From an uncultured Lachnospiraceae bacterium (GTDB taxonomy: Bacteria > Bacillota > Clostridia > Lachnospirales > Lachnospiraceae): DNA of 64,000 nt. The stretch covers positions 27,238 to 91,237 of the forward strand of contig CANRDO010000007.1 of NCBI GenBank assembly GCA_947629385.1, in the 5' to 3' direction. Both the position numbers and the translations under genes were made by a program. Of the stretch, positions 8,883-18,111 are shown one piece after another. Each line of letters opens with the position of its first letter. Within the stretch, counting starts at the first letter, position 1. The notes beneath the pieces are model-generated. The model saw only the letters and a program-made list of their open reading frames with translations, was not told the origin of the DNA and did not search any database.

Positions 8883-10427
8883 CTATACCGGACTCTCACT
8901 TAATATCTCCCGGATCAGCACGCGTTCATCCATCGGATAGTGCTTTCCCTCGATTTCCTGATAATCCTCGTGCCCTTTCCCTGCAAGCACGATAATGTCC
9001 CCCGGCTCGCCATGATGGATCGCATAGGCGATCGCCTCCTTGCGATCCGTGATCTTCACGTATTTTCCATCGGTCTTTTCCATGCCGGTGATGATGTCCG
9101 CGATGATGTCCTCCGGCTTCTCATAGCGCGGATTGTCGGAGGTGATAATCGTCAGATCCGCCAGCCGTCCGGACACCTCTCCCATCTCATAGCGGCGCAG
9201 CTTGGAACGGTTGCCCCCGCAGCCAAACAGACAGACCAGACGGTGCGGATGGTATTCCCGAAGCGTCGTCAGCAGGCTTTCCAACGCCATTGCGTTGTGC
9301 GCGTAGTCGATCATCAGCGTGAACTCGTCCGAGACCTTCACCATCTCGACACGTCCCTTGACCTTCGCCGTCTTGAGCGCCTTCTGAATATCGTCGACCG
9401 CGACGCGGAAATGCCGGCAGATCGCGATCGCCGTCAGCGAATTGTAGACGCTGAACTTGCCGGGGATGTCGATCTCGACGTCGAAGTCGGTGTCGCTGCT
9501 CACCTCGTAATCAGCAACACCGCTTCGCGACAGTGGCTTCGCAGGTTTCGTCTCCTGCCACTTTCCTGTATCTCTACACACCGCGTGATACGCGATCCCC
9601 AGATAACCGGGCCGCGACACAAGCTGCAGGTTCTCCGCGTGAATGTCAGCATCCTTCGAGAGTCCAAAGCTCTCGACCTCACAGGTATGTCCCTTCAGAA
9701 TCGCCTCCAGATGCGCGTCGTCCGCGTTGACAATGCCAAGTCTGCACTGCCTGAACAATCTGCTCTTGCACTCGATATAATCCTCGAAGCTCGCGTGCTC
9801 CGCCGGGCCGATGTGATCCGGCTCAATGTTTGTGAAAATGCCAATCTCAAATGGAATTCCGGCCGTCCGATGCAGCATCAGCCCCTGCGAAGACACTTCC
9901 ATCACAACGATCTGGCAGCCTGCATCCGCCATGCGTCTGAAATATTCCTGTATCGTGTAGGACTCCGGCGTCGTATGCTCCGCCGGGATCGCCTCGTCGC
10001 CGATGACGATCTCGATCGTCCCGATCAGGCCGACCTTGTAGCCTGCGGATTCCAGGATCGATTTCACCATGTAGGTCGTCGTCGTCTTTCCCTTCGTACC
10101 GGTGATCCCGATGATCCTCATCTCCTCCGCCGGATAGTCAAAATACGCCGCCGAGATCAGCGCCATCGCATAGCGTGTATCCTCCACCTGCACAACCGTC
10201 ACGTCCTGCGGAGCCTCCACCGGTTCCTCGACAATCAGCACCTTCGCACCCTTCGCCACGACATCCGGCACATATTTGTGCCCGTCCGTGACCGCGCCCC
10301 GGATACAGAAGAACAGCGACCCTTCCTCCACCTTTCGCGAATCGTTGATCACATTCTTCACTTCCACGTCCACCGAACCCTGCAGACAGCAATAGTCCAC
10401 ACGCTCCAGCAATTTACTCAGTTTCAT
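8883..10427 (-). CDS. murE: UDP-N-acetylmuramyl-tripeptide synthetase (meso-DAP adding)
   Basis: A 514-residue Mur ligase. The ATP loop is GITGTKGKTTTTYMV, and the C-terminal domain contains DNPR (in TSDNPRYEKPED), the motif that selects meso-diaminopimelate rather than lysine. It adds the third residue of the peptidoglycan stem peptide. The start has a GGAGG site. It lies alone between priA and a divergent dnaJ-like gene. The central domain carries an insertion of about 25 residues (KWQETKPAKPLSRSG...) not typical of the family. Confidence 0.95.
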   Translation of the reverse strand: MKLSKLLERVDYCCLQGSVDVEVKNVINDSRKVEEGSLFFCIRGAVTDGHKYVPDVVAKGAKVLIVEEPVEAPQDVTVVQVEDTRYAMALISAAYFDYPAEEMRIIGITGTKGKTTTTYMVKSILESAGYKVGLIGTIEIVIGDEAIPAEHTTPESYTIQEYFRRMADAGCQIVVMEVSSQGLMLHRTAGIPFEIGIFTNIEPDHIGPAEHASFEDYIECKSRLFRQCRLGIVNADDAHLEAILKGHTCEVESFGLSKDADIHAENLQLVSRPGYLGIAYHAVCRDTGKWQETKPAKPLSRSGVADYEVSSDTDFDVEIDIPGKFSVYNSLTAIAICRHFRVAVDDIQKALKTAKVKGRVEMVKVSDEFTLMIDYAHNAMALESLLTTLREYHPHRLVCLFGCGGNRSKLRRYEMGEVSGRLADLTIITSDNPRYEKPEDIIADIITGMEKTDGKYVKITDRKEAIAYAIHHGEPGDIIVLAGKGHEDYQEIEGKHYPMDERVLIREILSESPV

Positions 10428-10648
10428 TCCGGATCATCCTCCACCCGTCTATATTTCTTTCCTATATTACGTATTGTCAAAAAAGCGATACAATGCCTGT
10501 AACGCAAAAATTCATCATAATAGTTTATCATGTTTGTGAAGATACGACAAGAAAATTTATTCTTAAAATAGGCATTGCCTTTGCAGACCAAATTTGCTAA
10601 TGTATGGATTGAGGGATTTCCCAAACGCAAAACAAGAGGAAGCGTCAC

Positions 10649-11767
10649 ATGCAGAATTACTACGACATTCTCGGCGTCAGCCGCCGCGCCACATCAGAGG
10701 AGATCAAAAACGCCTACCGAAAGCTCGCAAAAAAGTATCATCCGGATTCCTCCGGCAGCCGTGAAGACAAGGAGCGTTTTCAGGAGATCCAGGAAGCGTA
10801 CGCTGTCCTCTCCAACGAGAAAAAGCGCAGGACTTACGATTACTATGGACACGAGGCTTACCGGAAAAGCTATTATGCACAGCACGCGGATGACGCCGCG
10901 GAGCCCGGGTACGGGCGTGACGGACACGAGCACTGTGGCGCCTGCAACGGAGACGGAGCCTTTGGCGCACAAGGTCACGGCGGTGAGCACGAGCACTGTG
11001 GCGCTTGCGGTGAACATGGACACGGTGGGCACGACCGCTGCGACGGAAGCTGTGGCGGACATGGTCATGAGCACGGCGCGGGAAACTGCGACGGGAACTG
11101 CGGGAATTGTGGAAATCACAGCGAACCGGCTCCGTTTACGGAAACCTTCCGACATGTGGTCCGCATTGCTGTGTGGCTCGAGATCGAGGAGACCTTCCGC
11201 GAAGTTGTCAAGGACGCTGTCCTGACGGAGCGAGCCTATGATTCTTTTGCCGTTTTCCAAAAGCTTGAGGCGGACAAAACCTGGCATTTCCAGGTAAAGA
11301 TTCCGGCGAACACGTATGAAAAGCAGAATTTCCCGCTCGAGGACGTCATCGTCGGCAACGAAGAGCTGATTGAATATCTGCATACAAACTATCCGGACAA
11401 CTGCTATGTCGCGATCATCCTTTTGCGGGACAAGCCAGGCTACACCAGGCAGGCGTATCACCTGTACCTGGATTACCCGATCGACTTTCACACGCTCGTG
11501 CTGGGCGGAGCGATCCGGGTATCCTCCGTCACCGGAGACTTCACCTTCGAAGTGCCGGCCGGCACCTCGCTTGAGCGCAAGCTGCGCATCCCGAACATGG
11601 GATTAAACTATCCCCCGGAGATCGGTGTGCGCGGCGATCTGTACCTGAATCTTCACCTGAAGATCCCCAGAGAGCTGACCGAAGCGCAGCGGCAAGCGCT
11701 TGAGACGCTGCGAAGCGCGTTCTCCGATCATCCGGACCAGGCGGAAGCATCCGCCATCGGAACATAA
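10649..11767 (+). CDS. DnaJ-like co-chaperone with Cys/His/Gly-rich linker
   Basis: A 372-residue protein. Residues 1-65 are a J domain with the HPD triad at 31-33 (KKYHPDSSG), which stimulates DnaK ATPase. Residues about 90-160 form a linker of Gly, His, Cys and Asp with repeats such as [10 protein letters not shown] and [13 protein letters not shown]. The C-terminus resembles the DnaJ beta-domain ([29 protein letters not shown]). The canonical four CxxCxGxG zinc modules are not present; one near copy, CGACNGDG, is. dnaK and grpE are not nearby. It looks like an accessory DnaJ, possibly metal-binding. Divergent from murE. Confidence 0.85.
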   Translation: MQNYYDILGVSRRATSEEIKNAYRKLAKKYHPDSSGSREDKERFQEIQEAYAVLSNEKKRRTYDYYGHEAYRKSYYAQHADDAAEPGYGRDGHEHCGACNGDGAFGAQGHGGEHEHCGACGEHGHGGHDRCDGSCGGHGHEHGAGNCDGNCGNCGNHSEPAPFTETFRHVVRIAVWLEIEETFREVVKDAVLTERAYDSFAVFQKLEADKTWHFQVKIPANTYEKQNFPLEDVIVGNEELIEYLHTNYPDNCYVAIILLRDKPGYTRQAYHLYLDYPIDFHTLVLGGAIRVSSVTGDFTFEVPAGTSLERKLRIPNMGLNYPPEIGVRGDLYLNLHLKIPRELTEAQRQALETLRSAFSDHPDQAEASAIGT

Positions 11768-11770
11768 AAA

Positions 11771-11789
11771 GGCCCGGCTTTCACCGGGC
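11771..11789 (-). terminator. GC-rich hairpin with U-tract on the minus strand
   Basis: GGCCCGG and CCGGGC arms just after the dnaJ-like stop codon. The T-run (CTTTTT) follows the hairpin only when read on the minus strand; on the plus strand the sequence after it is AAAATCG. It may still fold in the dnaJ-like transcript. Confidence 0.45.
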
Positions 11790-11792
11790 AAA

Positions 11793-11850
11793 ATCGTAGA
11801 TACTATTTCTGAAACATATGAATCGTAAACACTGTTTCTGAAACATACGT
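11793..11850. repeat. 29-bp imperfect tandem duplication upstream of yitT-like gene
   Basis: Two adjacent 29-bp units (11793-11821 and 11822-11850), both beginning ATCGTA and containing TTTCTGAAACATA. They fill most of the leader between the dnaJ-like gene and the YitT gene and could be a duplicated regulator site; no promoter was resolved. Confidence 0.7.
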
Positions 11851-11892
11851 CAAGAAGCTGCGCCGTCCGACGACGGCGGAAAGGAGACAGCT

Positions 11893-12753
11893 GTGAAATT
11901 TTCATTCAAAGAAGACGGGAAAAGACTCATCGTGATCTGCATCGCTGCCGTGATCATGGCGGCAAATATTGCCACCTTTGTCCGCGTCGGCGGTCTTTAC
12001 CCGGGCGGAGCAACCGGCCTTACGGTCCTGATCCAGCGAGCCGCACAGCTCTTTTTCCACATTCAGATTCCCTACACGCCGATCAACCTGCTGCTGAACG
12101 CAATCCCGGTCTACATTGGCTTCCGCTGCATCGGGAAGAAATTCACACTGTACTCCTGCCTCGTCATCGTGCTGACCGGCGTCCTGACCGACCTGATCCC
12201 GCAGTACGCGATCACTTACGACACTCTGCTGATCAGCATATTCGGCGGCATCATCAGCGGCACGGCCACCAGCCTTTGCCTGCTGATGGACGCGACGACC
12301 GGAGGGACAGACTTCATCGCCATCTTCCTCTCCGAAAAAAAAGGAATGGATTCCTGGAACATCATCCTCGGCATCAATGTCGTCATCCTGTCCGCGGCCG
12401 GTCTGCTCTTCGGCTGGGACAAGGCGCTGTACTCGATCATTTTCCAGTTTACGTCCACGCAGGTGCTGCACATTCTGTATCAGAAGTATCAGCGAAAAAC
12501 TTTGTTCATCGTCACGGACCACCCGCAGGAAGTCTGCGAAGCCATCTGGAAGCTCAGCGGCCACGGAGCGACGATCCTCGACGGCAAAGGCTCCTACGAG
12601 CATGCCACGCGCAGCATCGTCTACTCGGTCGTCTCCAGCGCGGAGTCCAAGAAGGTGATCAACACCGTCCGGGAGACCGACCCGCAGGCGTTCATCAACG
12701 CGATCCGCACCGAGCAGCTCTCCGGGCGCTTTTACAATAAGCCGACGGACTAA
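11893..12753 (+). CDS. YitT family membrane protein (DUF161 + DUF2179)
   Basis: 286 residues starting at GTG, which has AAAGGAG seven bases upstream. Five or six hydrophobic segments fill residues 10-195, including the family-typical GGLYPGGATGLTVLIQR and MDATTGGTDFIA. The last 85 residues form a soluble DUF2179 domain (TLFIVTDHPQEVCEAIW ... DPQAFINAIRTE). The family's function is not established; transport has been suggested. The C-terminal sequence RTEQLSGRFYNKP is typical of these proteins. It converges on the small peptide gene downstream. Confidence 0.9.
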   Translation: MKFSFKEDGKRLIVICIAAVIMAANIATFVRVGGLYPGGATGLTVLIQRAAQLFFHIQIPYTPINLLLNAIPVYIGFRCIGKKFTLYSCLVIVLTGVLTDLIPQYAITYDTLLISIFGGIISGTATSLCLLMDATTGGTDFIAIFLSEKKGMDSWNIILGINVVILSAAGLLFGWDKALYSIIFQFTSTQVLHILYQKYQRKTLFIVTDHPQEVCEAIWKLSGHGATILDGKGSYEHATRSIVYSVVSSAESKKVINTVRETDPQAFINAIRTEQLSGRFYNKPTD

Positions 12754-12828
12754 CTCTGACCGGCAACGTCTCCGTGATCTCTCCGGATCATTCTGTAATA
12801 AGCCGACCGATCCCATGCCGTCCGTGCG

Positions 12829-13023
12829 TTAGTTTGGGATTATGATCGATATGCCTCCGGCGACGCCTTCTATCTCGTTGTCGGGCAGCTCTTCCCCTGG
12901 ACAGGTGCTGTCGGACGGAGCTTTTGCCTTCTCCTCGACCGGTATTTCACCGCAACCCTTGGCATCAGCGATCGGCTTCTCCTGCTTTGCCTCTTTCATC
13001 GTTTCGGAAATGTTCTTTTTCAT
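12829..13023 (-). CDS. Small peptide with double-glycine leader motif (bacteriocin/RiPP-precursor-like)
   Basis: 64 residues, MKKNISETMKEAKQEKP..., with an AAAGGAGA ribosome site eight bases before the ATG. The C-terminus reads GEELPDNEIEGVAGG followed by only ISIIIPN. ELxDxEIExVAGG is the hallmark of double-glycine leaders cut by C39 peptidases. If cleaved after Gly57 the product would be a seven-residue hydrophobic peptide, far shorter than usual bacteriocins. Two cysteines (24 and 41) lie in the leader part. No modifying enzyme or C39 transporter is adjacent. It may be an orphan precursor, a signalling peptide or a small protein that only resembles a leader. Confidence 0.7.
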   Translation of the reverse strand: MKKNISETMKEAKQEKPIADAKGCGEIPVEEKAKAPSDSTCPGEELPDNEIEGVAGGISIIIPN

Positions 13024-13183
13024 AATGTGATCTCCTTTCTCTTCGTTTTTTCTCTTTGTTCCCCGTTCCCGGCTCTGTTTTCATTTATTGATACGCCGGA
13101 CAGGTTCTTTTGTTAATTATAATGTTATCTCGCTTCTTTCTTTCGTATTTTATCATACTTTTGACAATTTTAAAAGAATCTGG

Positions 13184-13212
13184 TTGATTTTCTTTGTTTC
13201 CCTATGTATAAT
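13184..13212 (+). promoter_or_regulatory. Promoter of pckA
   Basis: TTGATT at 13184-13189 and TATAAT at 13207-13212 with a 17-bp spacer, a near-consensus vegetative promoter. Transcription would start near 13219, giving a leader of about 100 nt that contains a GAAGGC/GCCTTC hairpin (about 13222-13242). Confidence 0.8.
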
Positions 13213-13318
13213 ACCGTAATGAAGGCGTTTCCACGGCCTTCTGAGGAGACGGCAAGACCCCTGTCAGAGGACTTGTCAGGTACTTATCAACAAAATACTA
13301 TGAAAGAAAAGAGGTTAC

Positions 13319-14926
13319 ATGATGGCAGAGATCAATTTAAGCAAGTACGGCATTTCCGGAACTACTGAGATCGTGCGCAATCCTTCCTTTGAGACGCTCT
13401 TTGAGGAAGAAATGAAACCGGGTCTTGAGGGCTATGAGAAAGGCCAGGTGAGCGAGCTTGGCGCTGTGAACGTGATGACGGGTATCTACACCGGACGTTC
13501 CCCGAAAGACAAATTCATCGTAATGGACGAGAATTCCAAGGACACCGTATGGTGGACGACTCCTGAGTATCCGAATGACAACCATCCGGCTTCCAAGGAG
13601 ACCTGGGCGGCAGTCAAGGAGCTTGCTCTCAAAGAGCTCTCCAACAAGAGACTTTTCGTGATGGATACGTTCTGCGGCACCAACAAGGACACCCGCATGG
13701 CGATCCGCTTTATCGTTGAGGTGGCATGGCAGGCGCACTTCATCAAGAACATGTTCATCCAGCCGTCCGAGGAGGAACTGGCAAACTTCGAGCCAGATTT
13801 CGTTGTCTACAACGCTTCCAAGGCGAAGGTTGAGAACTACAAGGAGCTGGGCCTGAATTCCGAGACAGCTGTCGTGTTCAACATCACGAGCCGCGAGCAG
13901 GTCATCCTGAACACATGGTACGGCGGCGAGATGAAGAAGGGTATGTTCTCCATGATGAACTACTACTTGCCGCTGAAGGGCATTGCTTCCATGCACTGCT
14001 CCGCAAACACCGATATGGACGGCAAGAACACCGCGATCTTCTTCGGTCTGTCCGGCACCGGCAAGACCACCCTTTCCACAGACCCGAAGCGTCTGCTGAT
14101 CGGCGACGACGAGCACGGCTGGGACGACAACGGCGTGTTCAACTTCGAGGGCGGCTGCTACGCGAAGGTCATCAACCTCGACAAAGAGTCCGAGCCGGAC
14201 ATCTACAACGCGATCAAGCGCAACGCGCTGCTTGAGAACGTTACCCTGGACGAGAACGGCAAGATCGATTTCGCCGACAAGAGCGTGACCGAGAACACCC
14301 GTGTCTCCTACCCGATCAACCACATCGAGAAGATCGTTCGTCCGGTATCCGCAGCTCCGGCAGCGAAGAATGTCATCTTCCTGTCCGCAGACGCGTTCGG
14401 CGTACTTCCGCCGGTATCCGTTCTGACTCCGGAGCAGACGCAGTACTACTTCCTGTCCGGCTTCACAGCGAAGCTCGCAGGCACCGAGCGCGGCATCACC
14501 GAGCCGACCCCGACCTTCTCTGCATGCTTCGGCCAGGCGTTCCTCGAGCTGCATCCGACGAAGTACGCGGAGGAGCTCGTCAAGAGAATGCAGGCGAGCG
14601 GCGCGAAGGCTTACCTCGTGAACACCGGCTGGAACGGCACGGGCAAGCGTATCTCCATCAAGGATACCCGCGGCATCATCGACGCGATCCTCAACGGCGA
14701 TATCCTGAACGCTGAGACGAAGAAGATCCCGTACTTCAACTTCGAGGTACCGACTGCTCTTCCGGGAGTCGACACGAACATCCTTGATCCGCGCAACACC
14801 TACGCTGACGCTTCCGAGTGGGAGGCAAAGGCGAAGGATCTGGCGCAGCGCTTCATCAAGAATTTCGCGAAGTACGAGAGCAACGAGCACGGCAAAGCTC
14901 TGGTAGCCGCCGGCCCGCAGCTGTAA
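13319..14926 (+). CDS. pckA: Phosphoenolpyruvate carboxykinase (ATP)
   Basis: 535 residues, normal length for ATP-dependent PEPCK. The P-loop [11 protein letters not shown] (about 242-252) and the metal-binding [19 protein letters not shown] are present, and so is the substrate-binding RSPKDKFIV near the N-terminus. It interconverts oxaloacetate and PEP; in anaerobic Firmicutes it often works toward CO2 fixation to oxaloacetate. Two ATGs are adjacent (13319 and 13322) behind AAGAGG. It stands alone between its own promoter and terminator. Codon use is more strongly biased to C-ending codons than its neighbours, as expected for a highly expressed gene. Confidence 0.97.
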   Translation: MMAEINLSKYGISGTTEIVRNPSFETLFEEEMKPGLEGYEKGQVSELGAVNVMTGIYTGRSPKDKFIVMDENSKDTVWWTTPEYPNDNHPASKETWAAVKELALKELSNKRLFVMDTFCGTNKDTRMAIRFIVEVAWQAHFIKNMFIQPSEEELANFEPDFVVYNASKAKVENYKELGLNSETAVVFNITSREQVILNTWYGGEMKKGMFSMMNYYLPLKGIASMHCSANTDMDGKNTAIFFGLSGTGKTTLSTDPKRLLIGDDEHGWDDNGVFNFEGGCYAKVINLDKESEPDIYNAIKRNALLENVTLDENGKIDFADKSVTENTRVSYPINHIEKIVRPVSAAPAAKNVIFLSADAFGVLPPVSVLTPEQTQYYFLSGFTAKLAGTERGITEPTPTFSACFGQAFLELHPTKYAEELVKRMQASGAKAYLVNTGWNGTGKRISIKDTRGIIDAILNGDILNAETKKIPYFNFEVPTALPGVDTNILDPRNTYADASEWEAKAKDLAQRFIKNFAKYESNEHGKALVAAGPQL

Positions 14927-14964
14927 GAAGCGGTTCTGTTTCGAATCGCACATAAGTAAAAATT

Positions 14965-15010
14965 CACCCGGCTGCCTTTTCCGGCGGCCGGGTGTTTTGT
15001 TTTCTCTTTT
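14965..15010 (+). terminator. Rho-independent terminator of pckA
   Basis: Stem CACCCGGC (14965-14972) with GCCGGGTG (14987-14994), followed by TTTTGTTTTCTCTTTTT. Confidence 0.9.
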
Positions 15011-15099
15011 TGTCTATATTATATTTCTTTTTGTTATTGACATATATTTTATGCTATGCTAATCTCTTTTTATTCAAAACTCAGAAATAACTTTATCGC

Positions 15100-15128
15100 T
15101 TGACTTTCGAACGCATTTTTGCTATCAT
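15100..15128 (+). promoter_or_regulatory. Promoter of higBA-type operon
   Basis: TTGACT at 15100-15105 and TATCAT at 15123-15128 with a 17-bp spacer. Transcription near 15135 favours the ATG at 15159 as start of the toxin gene. Confidence 0.7.
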
Positions 15129-15158
15129 ATCTGCAGACAGCAGATGAGGAAATCATCT

Positions 15159-15518
15159 ATGTTTAACATCGAATTTTACACAAATGTTGATGGATTCTCT
15201 GAATTGTGGAATTTTCTCGACAATCTCCAAAAGAAAGCTGTAAGGAATAAAGACGCGAGGATTCAGCATAGACAAATTACACAGTACATCCAGCTGCTCG
15301 AAGATCACGGTGTACAACTAGGGGCAAATATCACAAAGCATCTGGAAGACGACATATGGGAACTGCGACCGGGGAAAAATAGGGTATTATACTTCTATCA
15401 TAAAAATGATACCTATGTCCTCCTTCATCAATTTCGAAAAAAGACAGCAAAAACACCGCGCCGTGAAATTGAAAAGGCTAAGGCAGAACGCGATGACTGG
15501 ATTTCCAGAAAGGGGTAA
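15159..15518 (+). CDS. RelE/HigB-family toxin (phage Gp49-like)
   Basis: 119 residues from MFNIEFYTNVDGFSEL. An upstream ATG at 15144 is possible, but it lies only about 9 nt after the predicted transcript start and would hide the GATGAGG ribosome site. The sequence ITKHLEDDIWELRPGKNRVLYFY and FRKKTAKTPRREIEKA match the HigB/Gp49 family of ribosome-dependent mRNA endonucleases. The gene order toxin-then-antitoxin is that of HigBA. It is followed six bases later by an XRE-type antitoxin. The locus is flanked by terminators, consistent with a mobile module. Confidence 0.88.
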   Translation: MFNIEFYTNVDGFSELWNFLDNLQKKAVRNKDARIQHRQITQYIQLLEDHGVQLGANITKHLEDDIWELRPGKNRVLYFYHKNDTYVLLHQFRKKTAKTPRREIEKAKAERDDWISRKG

Positions 15519-15524
15519 CTTAAT

Positions 15525-15812
15525 ATGGCATCATGGACCGATTACAAAAAGCATGTCAGGCAGACCAATCCTGAAATCGGAAAGGATATCGATGAAGCAG
15601 AGGCGGTTTCCAAAATTGTAGGTGCTATGATCGAACGTCGCCACACTCTCAATATCTCCCAAAGAGAACTTGCAGAGCTCTGCGGCATTCCACATTCCTC
15701 TGTCGCCAGAATCGAGTCCGGCAGAAACTTGCCAAATCTTGGCACTCTTTTAAAAATGTTTCGGGCGCTTGGCTTGACGCTTGTAGCAGAATCAAACACT
15801 ACTGTTTCTTGA
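15525..15812 (+). CDS. HigA-type XRE antitoxin
   Basis: 95 residues with a helix-turn-helix at about 33-88 (RRHTLNISQRELAELCGIPHSSVARIESGRNLPNLGTLLK as the region; key residues QRELA and SSVARIE). It should bind and neutralise the preceding HigB-like toxin and repress the shared promoter. The ATG lies six bases after the toxin stop and its ribosome site is inside the toxin's last codons (AGGGG). The N-terminal 30 residues (DYKKHVRQTNPEIGK) match HigA antitoxins that pair with Gp49-like toxins. Confidence 0.9.
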   Translation: MASWTDYKKHVRQTNPEIGKDIDEAEAVSKIVGAMIERRHTLNISQRELAELCGIPHSSVARIESGRNLPNLGTLLKMFRALGLTLVAESNTTVS

Positions 15813-15861
15813 ATACATCCTTACAAAAGCTGTCTAAATATACCATGAAAGGGACAAAGAA

Positions 15862-15898
15862 ATGCCCGACTGCCATTTCCGGCAGCCGAGCATTTTTG
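15862..15898 (+). terminator. Terminator after the higBA pair
   Basis: Imperfect stem ATGCCCGACTGCC / GGCAGCCGAGCAT followed by TTTTTGTGTG. It lies between convergent genes. Confidence 0.85.
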
Positions 15899-15938
15899 TG
15901 TGTTTTTAAATTTGGGGATTGCTTTAAGCGATCCGGAA

Positions 15939-17960
15939 TCACAGTTTTTCAAACACCGGCATATACTCGATCGGCGCGGCCACGGTCACCGTCGCGCCGC
16001 CTGCATAGGTCTCGCCCGTGGAAGTCAGCTTCCACTCTCCCGCCGGCAGGTAAACCTCACGACTGAACTCATTCAGGTGGAGGATCGGCGCTACCAGATA
16101 CCGGTCGCCGAACATGTACTGATCCTGCAGCTCCCAGCACTTCGCGTCCTCCGGGAACTCATAGAACATCGTGCGGATCAGCGGCGAGCCGTCCGTGTGC
16201 GCTTCCTCGTAGAGCTTCTTGATGTAGTCGTGCATGGAGACGCGCAGCTCGTAGTATTTCTTCATGATGGCGTAGTTCTCCTCGCCGTAGCTCCAAAGCT
16301 CATTCGGCTGGCCGGTGTGAAGGTATCCGCCGCCCCAGTCACGGTCGTCGAGAGGCGGGATATTGTACGGGCCGCGATCGCCGTGCATACGCAGCACTGC
16401 GGAGTACACCGCAAACTGATACCAGCGGATCAGAAGCTGGCGGAAATCCGGATCGTTCACATCGTCCGTCATGAAACCGCCGATGTCGGTGGTCCACCAC
16501 GGGATTCCCGCAAGGCCCATGTTCAGGCCGCACTGTACCTGCTCTGCAAACGCCTCAAAGGTGCTGGGCACGTCGCCCGACCACACCACGTTGCCGTACT
16601 TCTGAGAGCCGGCCCACGCACAGCGAAGCAGGTTCACCACCGGTTTGCCAAGCGGCTTCATCTCATCGTAGAACACGCGGCTGTACATCTGCGGGTACAG
16701 ATTGCTGATGGAAAGCGCCGGGCCGTCGCAATAACGGTAATTCTCAAAATCATACACGCCGTAATCCGGCTCGGAATTGTCCAGCCAGAACGCGTCGATG
16801 CCGAAATCATAATAATTCTTCTTGCACACTTCCCAGACATATTTTCTGGTCTCCGGATTGAACGGGTCGATCTCCACACAGTCGCCCTGATAATCGTAGG
16901 TCTGCGCCGCGCCGCGCTCTGTCTTGATGAGCAGGCCGCGCTCCATCATCGGCCCGAAGTTTTCGCTCTTGCGGTCCACCGACGGCCAGATAGAGACGAT
17001 CACACGGATGCCCATGGAATGCAGCTCGTCCACCATCGCCTTGGGATCCGGCCAGTATGTCTTGTCGAATTTCCAGTCGCCCTGCACCGTCCAGTGGAAG
17101 AAGTCGATGACGATCTGATCGATCTTGATGCCCTCCTTCTGATACTGATGCGCGATGCTGAGCACTTCATCCTGCGTGCGGTAGCGCAGCTTGCACTGCC
17201 ACAGGCCCATCAGCTCCTCCGGGAACATGTCCGCGCGCCCGGTGACGTCCGTGTAGTTCTTCAGGATCTGCTTCGGGGCGTCCGCCACGGTGATCCAGTA
17301 GTCCATCTCACGCGTGGAACGCGCGATCCATTCCGTATAGTTCTTGCCGAAGGTCACGTTGCCCACGGCCGGATTGTTCCAGAGGAAGCCGTAGCCAAGC
17401 GAGGAAACAGCGAACGGCACGGAAATCTGCGAATTGCGCTGCGCGAGCTCCAGAGTACAGCCCTTCAGATCAAGGTACGGCTGCTGATACTGACCCATAC
17501 CGAAGAGCTTCTCGCCGTCGTTGCTGTCAAACTTCACGTTCAGGGAATACTCGCTGCCGCCGATGATACCCTTCCACTCGCGGTTGACAACCTTCAGGCA
17601 GCGGCTGCCGCGCGAGAGCGTGCCGTCGTACATGCGGTAATACTCCCTCAGGATCAGCTTGTCGTCGCGGTAGAATGAGATGATACCTACGAAATTTACC
17701 ACAGCCTTCAGGCGCCCGTTCTCAATCGTGGCGATCTCCCGCTTGTCGATCGTCCCGTCTCCCACCCAGTGGTCCTCCTCCTCGACGCGCACGCTCGCGG
17801 TCGATTCAGCGGGCCTTTCTGTGAGCGCCCACACGTTCCCGGTAAATTTCCCGAACATCGTGGAACGCACGCGGAAGGAATCCTTCCCCCACGCCTCGAT
17901 CCTGCACATCTCTCCCTGATGATAGAACACCAGGGCATTGCCTTCGTTCACAAATTTCAT
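15939..17960 (-). CDS. Glycoside hydrolase family 31 (alpha-xylosidase/alpha-glucosidase-like)
   Basis: 673 residues with an N-terminal beta-sandwich, a (beta/alpha)8 barrel and a C-terminal beta-domain. The catalytic nucleophile lies in DAFWLDNSEPD (Asp about 392) and the acid/base in VVWSGDV (about 460). GIPWWTTDIGGF and LRMHGDRGP are also family-typical. The WLDxxEPD form is closer to alpha-xylosidase-like GH31 members than to eukaryotic alpha-glucosidases, but specificity cannot be read from sequence. There is no signal peptide, so it acts on imported oligosaccharides. The start has AAAGGAGGAGG. No sugar transporter is adjacent. Confidence 0.92.
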   Translation of the reverse strand: MKFVNEGNALVFYHQGEMCRIEAWGKDSFRVRSTMFGKFTGNVWALTERPAESTASVRVEEEDHWVGDGTIDKREIATIENGRLKAVVNFVGIISFYRDDKLILREYYRMYDGTLSRGSRCLKVVNREWKGIIGGSEYSLNVKFDSNDGEKLFGMGQYQQPYLDLKGCTLELAQRNSQISVPFAVSSLGYGFLWNNPAVGNVTFGKNYTEWIARSTREMDYWITVADAPKQILKNYTDVTGRADMFPEELMGLWQCKLRYRTQDEVLSIAHQYQKEGIKIDQIVIDFFHWTVQGDWKFDKTYWPDPKAMVDELHSMGIRVIVSIWPSVDRKSENFGPMMERGLLIKTERGAAQTYDYQGDCVEIDPFNPETRKYVWEVCKKNYYDFGIDAFWLDNSEPDYGVYDFENYRYCDGPALSISNLYPQMYSRVFYDEMKPLGKPVVNLLRCAWAGSQKYGNVVWSGDVPSTFEAFAEQVQCGLNMGLAGIPWWTTDIGGFMTDDVNDPDFRQLLIRWYQFAVYSAVLRMHGDRGPYNIPPLDDRDWGGGYLHTGQPNELWSYGEENYAIMKKYYELRVSMHDYIKKLYEEAHTDGSPLIRTMFYEFPEDAKCWELQDQYMFGDRYLVAPILHLNEFSREVYLPAGEWKLTSTGETYAGGATVTVAAPIEYMPVFEKL

Positions 17961-18111
17961 ATCGTTCCTCCTCCCTTTGCTTCCTTAGAAATTCAATTTA
18001 ATTGTCTTCCATCATTTTAACTGCTCCTGCCATTTCTGTCAATCAACAGACATTGTTTTGCCGGGCATAATTCTGTTGCTTTTCCCATACGTTTTCAATT
18101 TCCGACATCCT

